In this document: one piece after another, positions 1-9,500 of the stretch | How positions within the stretch are numbered: the first letter of the stretch is position 1 | How the letters are laid out: the number at the start of each line of letters is the position of its first letter | Source of the DNA: Odontocerum albicorne | Taxonomy: Eukaryota; Arthropoda; Insecta; Trichoptera; Odontoceridae | Reading direction: 5' to 3' | DNA length: 64,000 nt | Assembly: GCA_949825065.1 (NCBI GenBank) | Contig: OX463849.1 | Coordinates: 39,585,852-39,649,851 of the forward strand | The notes under the pieces: generated by a model | The model's input: only the letters and a program-made list of their open reading frames with translations | What the model was told of the DNA's origin: nothing | Databases searched by the model: none | Translations under genes and position numbers: made by a program

Positions 1-19
1 GTAACAGAAAAACCACATT

Positions 20-365
20 TTCTTCTTATCAGATAATATTATTGCGCTTAAAACCATGGGTGGACAATGTCAACATAATACAGATATACGCTCCTACTAC
101 TGACAAAGATCATGATGTTACAGAGGAATTCAAGTCAGAGTAAAGAAACTTACGAAGAGTAATGATGTTACCATAGTATAGGTGATTTAAATGTAAAGCG
201 GAGCAAGGGTCATGGTGAACATCTTGTAAGATTTTTTAATTGGATCAGTGAAATGACCGCAAGGGTTGATATAGTTTTGACAGGAAAATAATATGATTGT
301 ATCAAATACATTTTTCAAGTTACCTGCTAGACTAATGTATGATATACATGGATTTTTGTGACAGT
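20..365 (+). pseudogene. RTE/BovB-type LINE endonuclease fragment
   Basis: Reading across frames gives NVNIIQIYAPTTDKD, then a broken DLNAK-like segment (GDLNVKRSKGHGE in the region 180-225) and MIVSNTFFKLPARL. These match the apurinic endonuclease domain of RTE-type LINEs, including the IYAPT strand and the NTFF-x-K strand. Stops and frameshifts show it is dead. It is cut by the window edge on the left. Confidence 0.6.
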
Positions 366-379
366 TTGAGTATATGAGA

Positions 380-1345
380 GCAGCCAAGTTTCAAAGCTTA
401 TCCCCCTACCTATAGGTTATTTTTTCCATGTGTATAAAAAAAATAAGCAATATTTTTTTAATTACATTGTTTTTCAAAGCATGAATTTCTCAAAATAGAT
501 TTCACAAAACCATGGAAAAATTAATATTTTTAGTTTTTTTTTTGTGATTATTTGTATCATTTTTGTCAGGGGTCGTTAACACATGATTGTGTAAAAAAAT
601 TATGTAATTTTCAAAATGTTTTTTTTGTATAATAAATTTTAAAGCATGGCAAACAAAAACCTACTTTACAATCTAGACAATAAAACCTCTACTTTTTCCT
701 AACTTTTTTGTATCCATCCATATGAAAGATCTTACCCCAAAAATGTCTGATTTAAGCACTCGGTAAAATAACTATCACCAAACAATACCTGATCAAAACA
801 AATTGTATAATACGAAATAATACTAATGAAAAATAGAATATGCGCTACAAACACTAAATTCACTAATATTTATATAAATATAGCTAAATAATTTAGACGA
901 TTTTATTAGAAATATGGCAAGTAGCTACTGAATTCAAAATATGTAAAAACGCAAGAAAAAACTTAATGAGACACAAACGGGATGCAGTTTAGGTATGAAC
1001 TGATTATAAGAAGATTTTTGGAGGCTGTTTGGATTAAAAACAAGTTGAGTATTTTTATGACCACTATTGTTTGACGTCTCGTACGTACTTGTGTAAGCAA
1101 AGGGTAATTAAACTGCATTTTTGAAGTAAACTGAGTAAATAAGGCCGGTAAAATATCTTGATTGAGTTTCGGAAAGGTTGGTTTAACTTCCTCTGGAGTG
1201 TTAGAAGGGTGAGAGCATTGAGATATGTAAGAAATGATTAAGAAGATGCTTTGTAAGAGATGCTGCAACAAATCAGATACACCCTTGAAGTGACTCGGGT
1301 CATTAATCAGTGTCAGATAAATTGATATTATTTCTGAGATAAGTT
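380..1345. other. AT-rich stretch with no supported gene
   Basis: Poly-T and poly-A runs dominate 410-650. A 102-codon minus-strand frame at 963-1271 has a peptide of mixed composition (PEEVKPTFPKLNQDILPALF) that I cannot assign and that lacks splice or promoter support. Confidence 0.4.
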
Positions 1346-1346
1346 T

Positions 1347-1500
1347 GTCCCTTCGTAGCTTAGTTGGTTGAACACTTGACTTCTAACCCAGGGATTTTGG
1401 GTTCGATTCCCAATGGAATTCAAAATAAAAGGCTCGCAGTTAGGTTTTCACATTTAACTTTTTAACATATTTCTGGTTTGTTACAAGAATTTGTAAAATG
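1347..1500 (+). repeat. tRNA-derived SINE
   Basis: An A box (TAGCTTAGTTGG) and B box (GGTTCGATTCC) are spaced as in a tRNA. The tail GGTTTTCACATTTAAC and TTAACATATTTCTGGTT is also found after the heads at 37740, 50600 and 63125. The acceptor stem does not pair, so it is a SINE and not a tRNA gene. Confidence 0.7.
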
Positions 1501-1673
1501 GCAATAAGTTCGCCAGGCTGAACGCAATTGTAATATAATAATACAGCACTATCTATATACTCGTACATAAAATACAAGTCCAATAAAAAACACAATGGAA
1601 AACAGAGTGAGGCATGATTATCATTTCCTTTACCTTTCTGTCCCCTTCGGTGTTATCTTCGACCTTTAAATGT

Positions 1674-1721
1674 AGTGACACGTATATCATTTGATGTAGT
1701 GACACGTATATCATTTGATAG
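1674..1721. repeat. Two direct copies of a 24-bp unit
   Basis: The unit ATGTAGTGACACGTATATCA plus TTTG occurs twice in direct succession. Confidence 0.8.
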
Positions 1722-2099
1722 TTAAGCCGAGTGTGAGTTTGTACTTATCTACAAAGTATTTTGTCTACATTGTAATTTGTCTACAAAGTAAATTTTTATT
1801 GTTTTTGACTTGACTTTTTTGATGAAATATTTATTTTTCCTGTTTTGTTTTTTTACTATCCTAAAAAAGAAATATATACTTTTTACAAAGTAAAACCTGA
1901 TTTACGATGTGTCATTAATTTTAACTTGCAAGTACAAAAAAATAAAATCCTGTGATGAAAGATACATTTTGAAATATTATTTGTGTCTTTATTTAATGAG
2001 GGATTTTTTATTAGTGGGGAAATGCAATATTTCCCGATATTCCCTTCTTAAATATCAATTGGAAACAATTTTCAACAGAACTAAGCTTTATTGTACATA

Positions 2100-2981
2100 C
2101 AATGAAACCCCGTTTTTACGTTTTTGAAGGGACTGACAAAAAAAAACGTAATTAGAGGGAAAACGTAGATTGGGGGGGGTTAGAAAAAAAAATTGAAAAT
2201 GATTTTTTATTTAGAAAATCACGCAAATCGGTTTAGTACATATTTTTGTGCTGGTTTACAGCTCTTTCGATCTTATAAATCGATAAGAAAGTTTCGTCTT
2301 GTACGTTTTCAATGCTAGTAAAGTAGCTTTTAAGGCCCTCAATATGCCTCATAGCATCCTCTTTTGTTGAAATTGGATGGATTGAGTTTATCTCTTCTTC
2401 ACCAAATACGAGTCATTCTTGGTCGGATAAGTTTTCATTCCACTATATAATCGATATCCATAACTTAAGATCTCATCACAATAAGAGTAGGAACATCCGT
2501 CTGCTTCCAATCTTCAGCCATCTCCAAATCAACACTCCGAGACTCCCCGCAAACTGATCACCACAGAGTGCCTCTTCATGAAACCATCTATCCAGCCATT
2601 TGATGCAGTAAATCCTTCGATATTTAATCGAGACGCAATGTGCAGGACCTTGCCTCTGATTCGCTAAATTTCTCACCAATTGCATCGTATTACACGACTC
2701 GTGTAACCTTGACCATGTGCGCTGCAGGTGCACACGTGTCTATAAATAGAAACAACATATTTCTGCTTCCTAATATTCATTTCAAATATTTTAAATCGTC
2801 GCACATTTAATTAAATACGTTTATAAATTGATTTGCATTTTAAATATTTCAAACGTAAATTGCAGGAAATAAAAACGTAAAAGCGGGTACTAAATGTACT
2901 AAAATAAAACGGGATTGTAAAAATTGAAGGCAAATAGCGGGAAAACGTGAATTCCGGGCACGTAAAAACGGGGTTTCACTG
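2100..2981 (-). mobile_element. pogo/Tigger-type element, internally decayed (882 bp)
   Basis: The ends are inverted repeats beginning CA(A/G)TGAAACCCCG and continuing into TTTTTACGT, flanked by TA on both sides (2098-2099 and 2982-2983). On the minus strand the interior keeps a Tigger-like linker (GESRSVDLEMAEDWKQTDVP) between the DNA-binding and catalytic regions, and a C-terminal part (MRHIEGLKSYF). The catalytic core is missing or shifted, so it is non-autonomous. Confidence 0.7.
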
Positions 2982-3123
2982 TATATATTCAAAAGAAAGA
3001 TAGAAATTACGAAATTTTCCACATTTTTGCATTAAATTCAGATTAGTATGTTTATTACCTACATATTGAAAAAAAAAAGATTTATAAATAGTTATCTGAA
3101 AATATGACTCAAATTGTAGTTAA

Positions 3124-3249
3124 CACATTGAGTGCCAAGAACGCTCAAACAACAATAGAAGTGACATACTGATATTACGCGTAAGTGAGTGATCGGCACC
3201 CAGCGCTCTCCTCTCATTACGCACAAACGCGTAATCGGCAGTCAACGTG
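3124..3249. mobile_element. 126-bp TTAA-flanked MITE
   Basis: TTAA target duplications at 3120-3123 and 3250-3253 bracket inverted ends CACATTGAGTGCC and CACGTTGACTGCC. TTAA duplications are the hallmark of piggyBac-type transposition. It carries no coding sequence. Confidence 0.65.
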
Positions 3250-3576
3250 TTAAGTTAAAAAAATTAATTAAAAAGAAAATATAACTGAATTTTATTCTTC
3301 TTCATTCTTTTCCAGAACTTTGATCTGTCAATTATCAGGTAGGCATTTCTGGAATTTGATTAATTGGAATAATTAGTCACTTTCCTTTTTCAACCCTGGA
3401 TGAAGGTGTTTTATAGCATCTATATATTCCTGGTGGAAAGTATAGGGTGATGATGATTTTTTTTCGGGATATATATACGGTCTGTCCAATGGAAAAGGTG
3501 ACTGATTTTATTTTCGAGTAACCACCAATGACGTAACAATTGACAGTACCTTCTGAGTCTTGGCCGGAAAAGAAAC

Positions 3577-3885
3577 AATGGAGCAACGTGCCAAGATTAA
3601 ATTTTGTTTTAAATTGGGTAAAAGTGCAACAGAAACTTTTGAAATGATTGTTTATGGTAGTGAAGCAATAAGTCGTAAGAATGTTTTTAAGTGGTAAAGA
3701 AGATTTCGTGATGGCAGAGAGAGCATTGAAAATGATCAACGGCCTGGACCATCATTGACAGTTCGAATTGAAGAAAATATTCAAAAAGTGGTTGAAATTC
3801 TTCGAAATGATCATTGTGCATCTACTAGGCTCATCAAGTTGCTCACTAAAATTCCTGTATCCACTGGCCATCTCATTTTATAACA
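3577..3885 (+). pseudogene. mariner transposase N-terminal remnant
   Basis: From 3577 the frame reads MEQRAKIKFCFKLGKSATET, then FKW-stop-RRFRDGRESIE and ENIQKVVEILRND. This is the paired helix-turn-helix domain of mariner-like transposases of the type that begins MEQR-x-x-IKFC. One stop replaces the usual Trp-Xaa near residue 40, and the catalytic domain is absent. Confidence 0.7.
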
Positions 3886-4211
3886 CAGGGTCGAGCTAAA
3901 GAATGGTGTCTTGGCGAAATTAAAAATATTATCGCTGAATACAATATTGATAATATTCATAATTTTGCTGTTACGTTTCACAACCAGAAATATTAAAACC
4001 TTATATTAATGGTAAATGCGAATAAAAATGTGTTTTTCTCCCAGTTTCATTATAACGAATTTTCAGTATAACAAAATGGTTTTATAGGTCCCTAGATCTT
4101 CGTTATAATGAAATTTGACTCTATTGACTTTCTAACAATATGTTGGAATTTTCTATTAAATGTAACTAAAAAGTGCAGAAAGCGACACTGCAAATAAGGA
4201 GGGGTTTACTG
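3886..4211. mobile_element. Second pogo/Tigger remnant
   Basis: The plus strand reads EWCLGEIKNIIAEYNIDNI, the linker that precedes the first catalytic Asp in Tigger transposases; the NxDETGL core that follows is lost. TCATTATAACGAA and its inverse TTCGTTATAATGA occur at 4047 and 4098. The right end is GGGGTTTACTG followed by TA (4212-4213), a pogo-type terminus. The left end is not found. Confidence 0.5.
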
Positions 4212-4360
4212 TATATTATTTTTCCCATAATAGTATTACATAAAGATTTTAAAAAAAATGACCATGTGGCAGTTTTTAGTTTCTGTATTTTTTTTAATGT
4301 AACAATTTTTTTTGTTTCTTTTGATAAAATAAATTTGATAAATAAATTTTTTTTTATTAC

Positions 4361-4418
4361 CTGATACAACAAATCCAAATAAAGCTAAAATCAACACAAA
4401 ACTGAATTTGTCGATCAT
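4361..4418 (-). CDS. Signal-peptide first exon of a second gene (partial)
   Basis: The ATG at 4418-4416 opens MIDKFSFVLILALFGFVVS, then one base and a GTAATA donor. The shape (charged start, long hydrophobic core, small residues VVS, phase-1 donor after 19 codons) matches exon 1 of the Ig-domain gene upstream. It is therefore probably the start of a tandem related gene read leftwards. No further exon is recognisable in 1-4360, which is mostly transposon, so the gene either continues beyond the window or is broken. The GTAATA donor is weaker than consensus. Confidence 0.5.
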
Positions 4419-4730
4419 TTTGTCAAAAAATATTTCACAATTATATATTTAATTATTTCACCAAAATCACTTCACATCCAAAGCTAACGTATAACAAACT
4501 ACGCAACTTGACGTATTGTTCTGAAATATCTTATCTATAGATAAAATTGACATGGGATTTTTTCAAATGTACATTGTTGAATCGTTTAATAATCTCCAGA
4601 GATTTTCAACTCATAATAATAATATTATTAAATTAGTGGCAGCAGCAGCATGAATGTTATTACTCCATTGTCCCAGCATCCCTCCATAGTCAGCAGTGTA
4701 AGATCAAGCATTGGCATTGGTTCTCACATT
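4419..4730. other. Upstream region of the second gene, no coding signal
   Basis: AT-rich sequence with the double GATA palindrome, a short (AAT)n run near 4616-4632 and a GCAGCAGCAGC stretch near 4640. I see no TATA box that I would defend. Confidence 0.4.
4531..4544. promoter_or_regulatory. Palindromic double GATA site upstream of the second signal-peptide exon
   Basis: TTATCTATAGATAA is a perfect palindrome holding two opposed GATA cores, 113-126 bases upstream of the ATG at 4418. The Ig gene also has GATA-like sites (GGGATAAG and CTGATAA on one strand or the other) about 45-75 bases upstream of its ATG at 31484. GATA factors drive fat-body and blood-cell genes in insects (known). Use here is inferred; such sites are frequent in AT-rich DNA. 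Confidence 0.3.
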
Positions 4731-4734
4731 TATC

Positions 4735-5545
4735 GAGACAAGATATCCAAGCCATAAAAAACTGTCTTTGAGGTTAGGCTGTCAGAAAGCAGAACACTTG
4801 GTAGACCAAGACAACGCTCCCTGAATAATATGTTTGTAGACCAATAAAGAGTACAAGGGAGGGACTCTGCAGATAAAAGGTAATAGATTGTTAAAGATTG
4901 ATAGGCATGATGGAGAAGGCTTAATTAAGAAGAGTTGTAAAGCCGTTAATAGTAAGGTAAGTAGGATGTTCGTGTCCTTTATTCTTTAGTCAAAATGTTG
5001 GTTGCCTACAGACTCAACTTCCTCTTAAGTCGTCAAAAGAATCAGCTCATCAGGTAATCTACACATACCCAAGCCAACTAATTTCTGATCTCTGAATATG
5101 AATCTTTAGTATTATCCATAGCACTGTATGGAGTAGAAACATGGACAATGAGAAAGAAGGAAAGAAATATGATAGATGCCTTCGAGATGTGGTGTTAGAG
5201 ACGATTGCTCTGTATCTCATGAACCGTAAGGTGTACCAACATCTTTATCATAAAAAATTGGAGATTACCAAAAAACTTTCAACAACATGCAGAAAAATAA
5301 TCTTTACATGGGCATGTTGCCAGAAAAAATAACAGAAGTCTGGAGGGAGGGAAAGCAATCAAGAAGGTGTCCTATAAGATAGACGGACCAAATGACAGGT
5401 TTCTCTTAAGCGCTGCATTCAACATTGTGAACCATTGCCCAGGACCGGCAAGGAAGAGATAAGTTGTATGCCAAGTTTCAGATATAGCAGAGGACCACAA
5501 CACCGAGCATGTGATGAAGAAAATTAATATAGAGTAACAAAGGTT
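4735..5545 (+). pseudogene. CR1/RTE-like LINE, 3-prime end
   Basis: Near 5107-5190 the frame reads ALYGVETWTMRKKE then MIDAFEMW, a segment located after the catalytic domain in many LINE reverse transcriptases. The 3-prime end (GAGCATGTGATGAAGAAAATT) recurs on the opposite strand at about 25225-25250, which defines the family. Many stops. Confidence 0.6.
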
Positions 5546-5563
5546 CTACACTGAGTGATTCTA

Positions 5564-5607
5564 CTATAAGTATTTTTTTCTCGGTCTTTTGACATATTCT
5601 CTAACTT
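5564..5607 (-). CDS. Candidate terminal exon of the Ig-protein gene
   Basis: Downstream of exon 7, a CTAATTTACAG acceptor enters in phase 1 and reads EVREYVKRPRKKYL followed by TAG. It fits the required phase and sits in a short gap between a LINE 3-prime end and a mariner remnant. The tail is short and basic with no membrane segment. A phase match of this length can arise by chance, so this is weak. The alternative is that the true last exon was missed. Confidence 0.25.
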
Positions 5608-5639
5608 CTGTAAATTAGCATTTTAATTCATTGAACGTA

Positions 5640-5895
5640 ATCTTTCCATGTACCATAAATATATTGGGTTATTCCGAAAGAAATTTTCCTATTTTTAGGT
5701 CTCTAATTTAAATGTAAAACTGCACCAAATGTTCGTGGATGGTGCATTTCAATATCTCAACAATTTATCTTGTTCTAAATGGTGGTTATTCTAGATCAAT
5801 GCCTTGATTTGATCGTCGTCAATGATAATCGGCTTTCAGAGAGAACACCATCTTTGATTGTCGAATTGCTATTTAGCAAATTTTAAAACCACGTT
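5640..5895 (-). pseudogene. mariner helix-turn-helix fragment (unoccupied site copy)
   Basis: The minus strand reads DDQIKALI and KCTIHEHLVQF, the DNA-binding region of a mariner transposase. It aligns with 48646-48670 joined to 49307-49380, where a TTAA element has inserted. Related coding also occurs at 41950-42100. Confidence 0.55.
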
Positions 5896-5934
5896 TGACA
5901 CATACTCGTATAATTGCTTACTGCATCATTGTCA

Positions 5935-6260
5935 TATGCTGTGCGGTGCGAGGCGCCTGAGGACTGGGAGCAGGTGGCTCGGGACCGTGAGGGGGGGAGA
6001 GCTGTATGTTCTCGGGCTTATGGCGTCTCAGTGGCTAGACATATGAGAAACCGTCTGTGCTGCGAACATGCGTCAACACGGCCAGGCGGCTCAGCAGGGT
6101 CCATATGTCTGTGGCGTTTGCAGGAGGGAGTGCGCATCCAGGATCGAGCTGTTCTCTCACAGAAGATCACACGATCGACATGGGAGAACGGTTCAGGACT
6201 GACGTCGGAGTGGCAAGGGGATCCTCGACTGCGAGGCCCGGCAATGATGATGATATGCTG
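5935..6260 (+). pseudogene. LINE ORF2 C-terminus with zinc-finger-like tail
   Basis: A GC-rich island in an AT-rich region reads APEDWEQVARDRE then, after frame changes, YVCGVCRRECASRIELFSHR. The D-R-E and C-x2-C...H-x-x-SH pattern is the usual C-terminal end of a class of insect LINE proteins. The 3-prime end GGGGATCCTCGACT recurs near 43657. Confidence 0.6.
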
Positions 6261-6335
6261 TGCGTACCTTTTTTTAATTTGTACCCCATTTTTTCCTTTG
6301 CAACATATTGAATAATAAAATAAAATTCGACTCAC

Positions 6336-6505
6336 CTTCACCAGACTCTGTTGAATTAGATAAAACACTATTCAAAGATATCATTGCACCAATATCCTTG
6401 TTATTATCCCCTGTTATTATACATTGCCAATTTTTCATATCCTCTTCATCAGGATTATGTACTTCCATTCCACAGTCTACGATTGTTTGCTCTGCGTCAT
6501 CTTTG
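6336..6505 (-). CDS. Ig-protein exon 7: second half of domain 4
   Basis: The acceptor TTTTTTCATTGCAG enters in phase 2, so TA plus C makes Tyr. The exon encodes YKDDAEQTIVDCGMEV, DEEDMKNWQCIITG and LSNSTESGE, and ends at GAAG/GTGAGT in phase 1. Cysteines in DCGME and NWQCI complete domain 4. One sequon (NST) is present. LINE C-terminal remnants lie immediately downstream (5935-6260) and further upstream (6750-6930). Confidence 0.8.
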
Positions 6506-9500
6506 CTGCAATGAAAAAATACTATTAAAATAGTAAAAAAGTAAAAAATATACCATATTTTTTTATTCAAATTGTAACTTTTTTCTCATTTAAACATCTC
6601 TAAAACTGGGATGTATTTCAGAAGTGATGTGTCTTTCAATTGCAGTTTATGTCAAATTTGCTCGCATACAGGACTACACGTGTACGTTCACCAAGAATAT
6701 ACTTATCCTGGCATGAATAAAACCTTCCGCTGACATCTTCCGAAAATAATAAGAACCCAAGAAGATCCTGCATGAGAAATTGGAGGAAGATATGACGAGG
6801 CTCCGACTATCCCTGAGTGATTGTCAAGATAGAAAGAGATGGATTAAGAAGATCTAAATAGCCGACCCCAAAGGAACGGAAAGAAGACTCAATCTTAAGT
6901 CTGTTAGAAATGATGCACTAATTATTATCATATACTTAGATGATAGACATGATACAATGTTACCTAACATACAACGATTACTGTTTGATTGTTCATATAT
7001 GTTGGTCTTACAAAATTGTACTATATTTCTATAAAATAAAGTCATAAATAAACTTCATTGTAAATCAGAAGGTTTTTTAAATGAGAATAACCCGAAGAAA
7101 TCTCTTCAATTTAATAATTGTTATAAAGTTGTTACAGGGATTTATAAATCATAAAAAGACTCAGTGTCATAAAGTAAGCCGACAAGCTCATTGTTTCCTT
7201 CTGTCTACAAGGAATTCCATAAACATAAATTAATGAATTTACAAGCCCATATATAAGCATATTTTATGTTCAATAATTGTTGAAATTACTAGAAATCCTA
7301 TTCTTTTTATGTAAGGTATATTTGAACTTAGGTATAATGTATGGTTGATTAAAAAGAATAATATTTGGAAAGAAGGAAATGTAAAAAGTCAGCAAAATCG
7401 TCGGAGATTAACAAGATGTATGGATGTAGAAGAGGCGCAAGATGTGCACCAACATAGAGAAGTCTGGCACTCTCTCGTTTCTATATACCTTAACAGGGAA
7501 ACGGCTTGAAAGTAGATATGTATATCTTTTCATTGAATGAATTATTCTACAATATATTATATATAATCATTAACCTTTAAGCGCCCGTGCGCAATAGAAG
7601 TAGCCCACTGCCCAAGGAATGTTTATGCGAAATAACAAACAAACACAACCTTATTTTTTTCAAACAAACACCAGCACCAAAACTTGCACGCTTTCTAATT
7701 CTCTAGGTAAAAAAATAAACTAACCCATTTTTTAAAATTAAATAAATCAGTGTAATCCGATTGCAAAATGTGCCATAATCACTGGTCCCGTTCGGGACCT
7801 TAGGGCATTGAACGACACAAATCCGCGGTCCCGTACAGGACCACTGGGCGTTTAAAGGTTAATAACCTTCCAAGTTAGTGAAGTTGTAAACTTTTCTTAC
7901 TGTGCTCTTAATATTCCTTAAGGTATTCATTTCAGATAGGACATTTCAGCTATCTGGATTGTTAAATAAACAACAGTATTCAGAGTTTCTAATTTTCTTC
8001 AACTTTAAATTTAATTGACTACCCCTGCTTTAACTCTACATATGTAAAAATAAAGTATTATCTTTTAATTCTACTATACATAACAATGATAAAGATAAGA
8101 GCAAATGATGTACATTCAAATCATCATTAGGATAAAACTTCTAGATAATGTAGATAGAAGGATTACTACACAATAAAAGGAAATCACAATGGAAGGATAA
8201 TTTTTTGAACATAAAATTTTTACAAATAAGTCTACCATATACTTACTATTATTGTATCAATGATGTGGCATGTTTTTTTTTCTATTTACAGCAGGTTTTT
8301 GTTAATTGGGGCAGTCATTTATTTGGGATGAATATTGAAGATAAACAAATCAAGAATATAAGCAGAATTTTTTTAACTTATATTTGAAACACGCCAACGC
8401 TTTATCGGGACAGTCATTGTAGATGGCACAGGTGTTGTGAGTTTTAGAGTTGGGATATGGTCAGGTATTGTTTTCCATAACTCTTAACTTACATGTTTTT
8501 GTCAGTTGATACAGAGTAAATTGAATGTGAACTGCACATTGTATTCATTTCTTGAAGGCATCTAAGATCTACACAAACTAACACCAGATGTTATGACCTG
8601 ACTGGAAAGATCGTACTGTATTTGTAAATGAATTATTTTTCAAAAAATGGTAGTTTGCCTCTTTTAACATTTTTGATCTTAATCAAGTTTTAGTTTTTTT
8701 ATTATAATTTCAGATTTTTAGACAAAATAATTTAGTCCCGTATTAAGTAGAACCTATTGTATACTTCTCAAATACTTTAAAATTTCCCAGCCATTCATGA
8801 CATTGAATGTTGCTTTTCTTTTTTATAAATGTACATAATTATTCTGTAATTCCTAATCTAACCTTACATCACAAAATTTAAAAAAAAAAGTGCTAACTTA
8901 ATAGAGATTGTCATGTAATAATAAACCTTGCAGGCTGCGCTATATAAAATATAAGTACATATTATAAATATCTATTTATCACGCTATATATAACACTTTG
9001 GATTTGCAATGGAGGATTATGACCAAGTGTTTCATTATTTATTTATTCATCAAGTGCCTAATACCATTAGTAAAAAAGTAACCATTAAGTACTTCATTCA
9101 TTATAAAAAAATATTACGAAAATAAAAAATAAACGAAACAATTGCGTTAAAAATGGATAAAAAAAGATTATAATTTTTTTTTAATAAATAAACGCATAAG
9201 TATACAAGTGTATATGTCAAAATTTTCACAAAAATTCAACACTATATGAGTATATAGTTATAGACATTATACGGAATCGTCTAAAGACGAGCAGCCCGCA
9301 CTGCTCCAAACCGGGTGTCACTTTTGATATTCGTGTGAAGAAAATTAAAAAATTCATATAAACAAAATAAAAAAATGTCAATATGTGCATAGTTCAAGCG
9401 CAATCAATATCAGAATTGTGAGAGAAAAAAAGATTATATGTGATAATAGCCAAGTTATTCAAAATATCATTATTTAGTTAAATTTTTTTAATACTGGCGT

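Noticed and set aside
963..1271. 102-codon minus-strand host exon for the second signal-peptide gene
   Set aside because: No phase-1 acceptor that fits, no Ig-like motifs and no recognised family.
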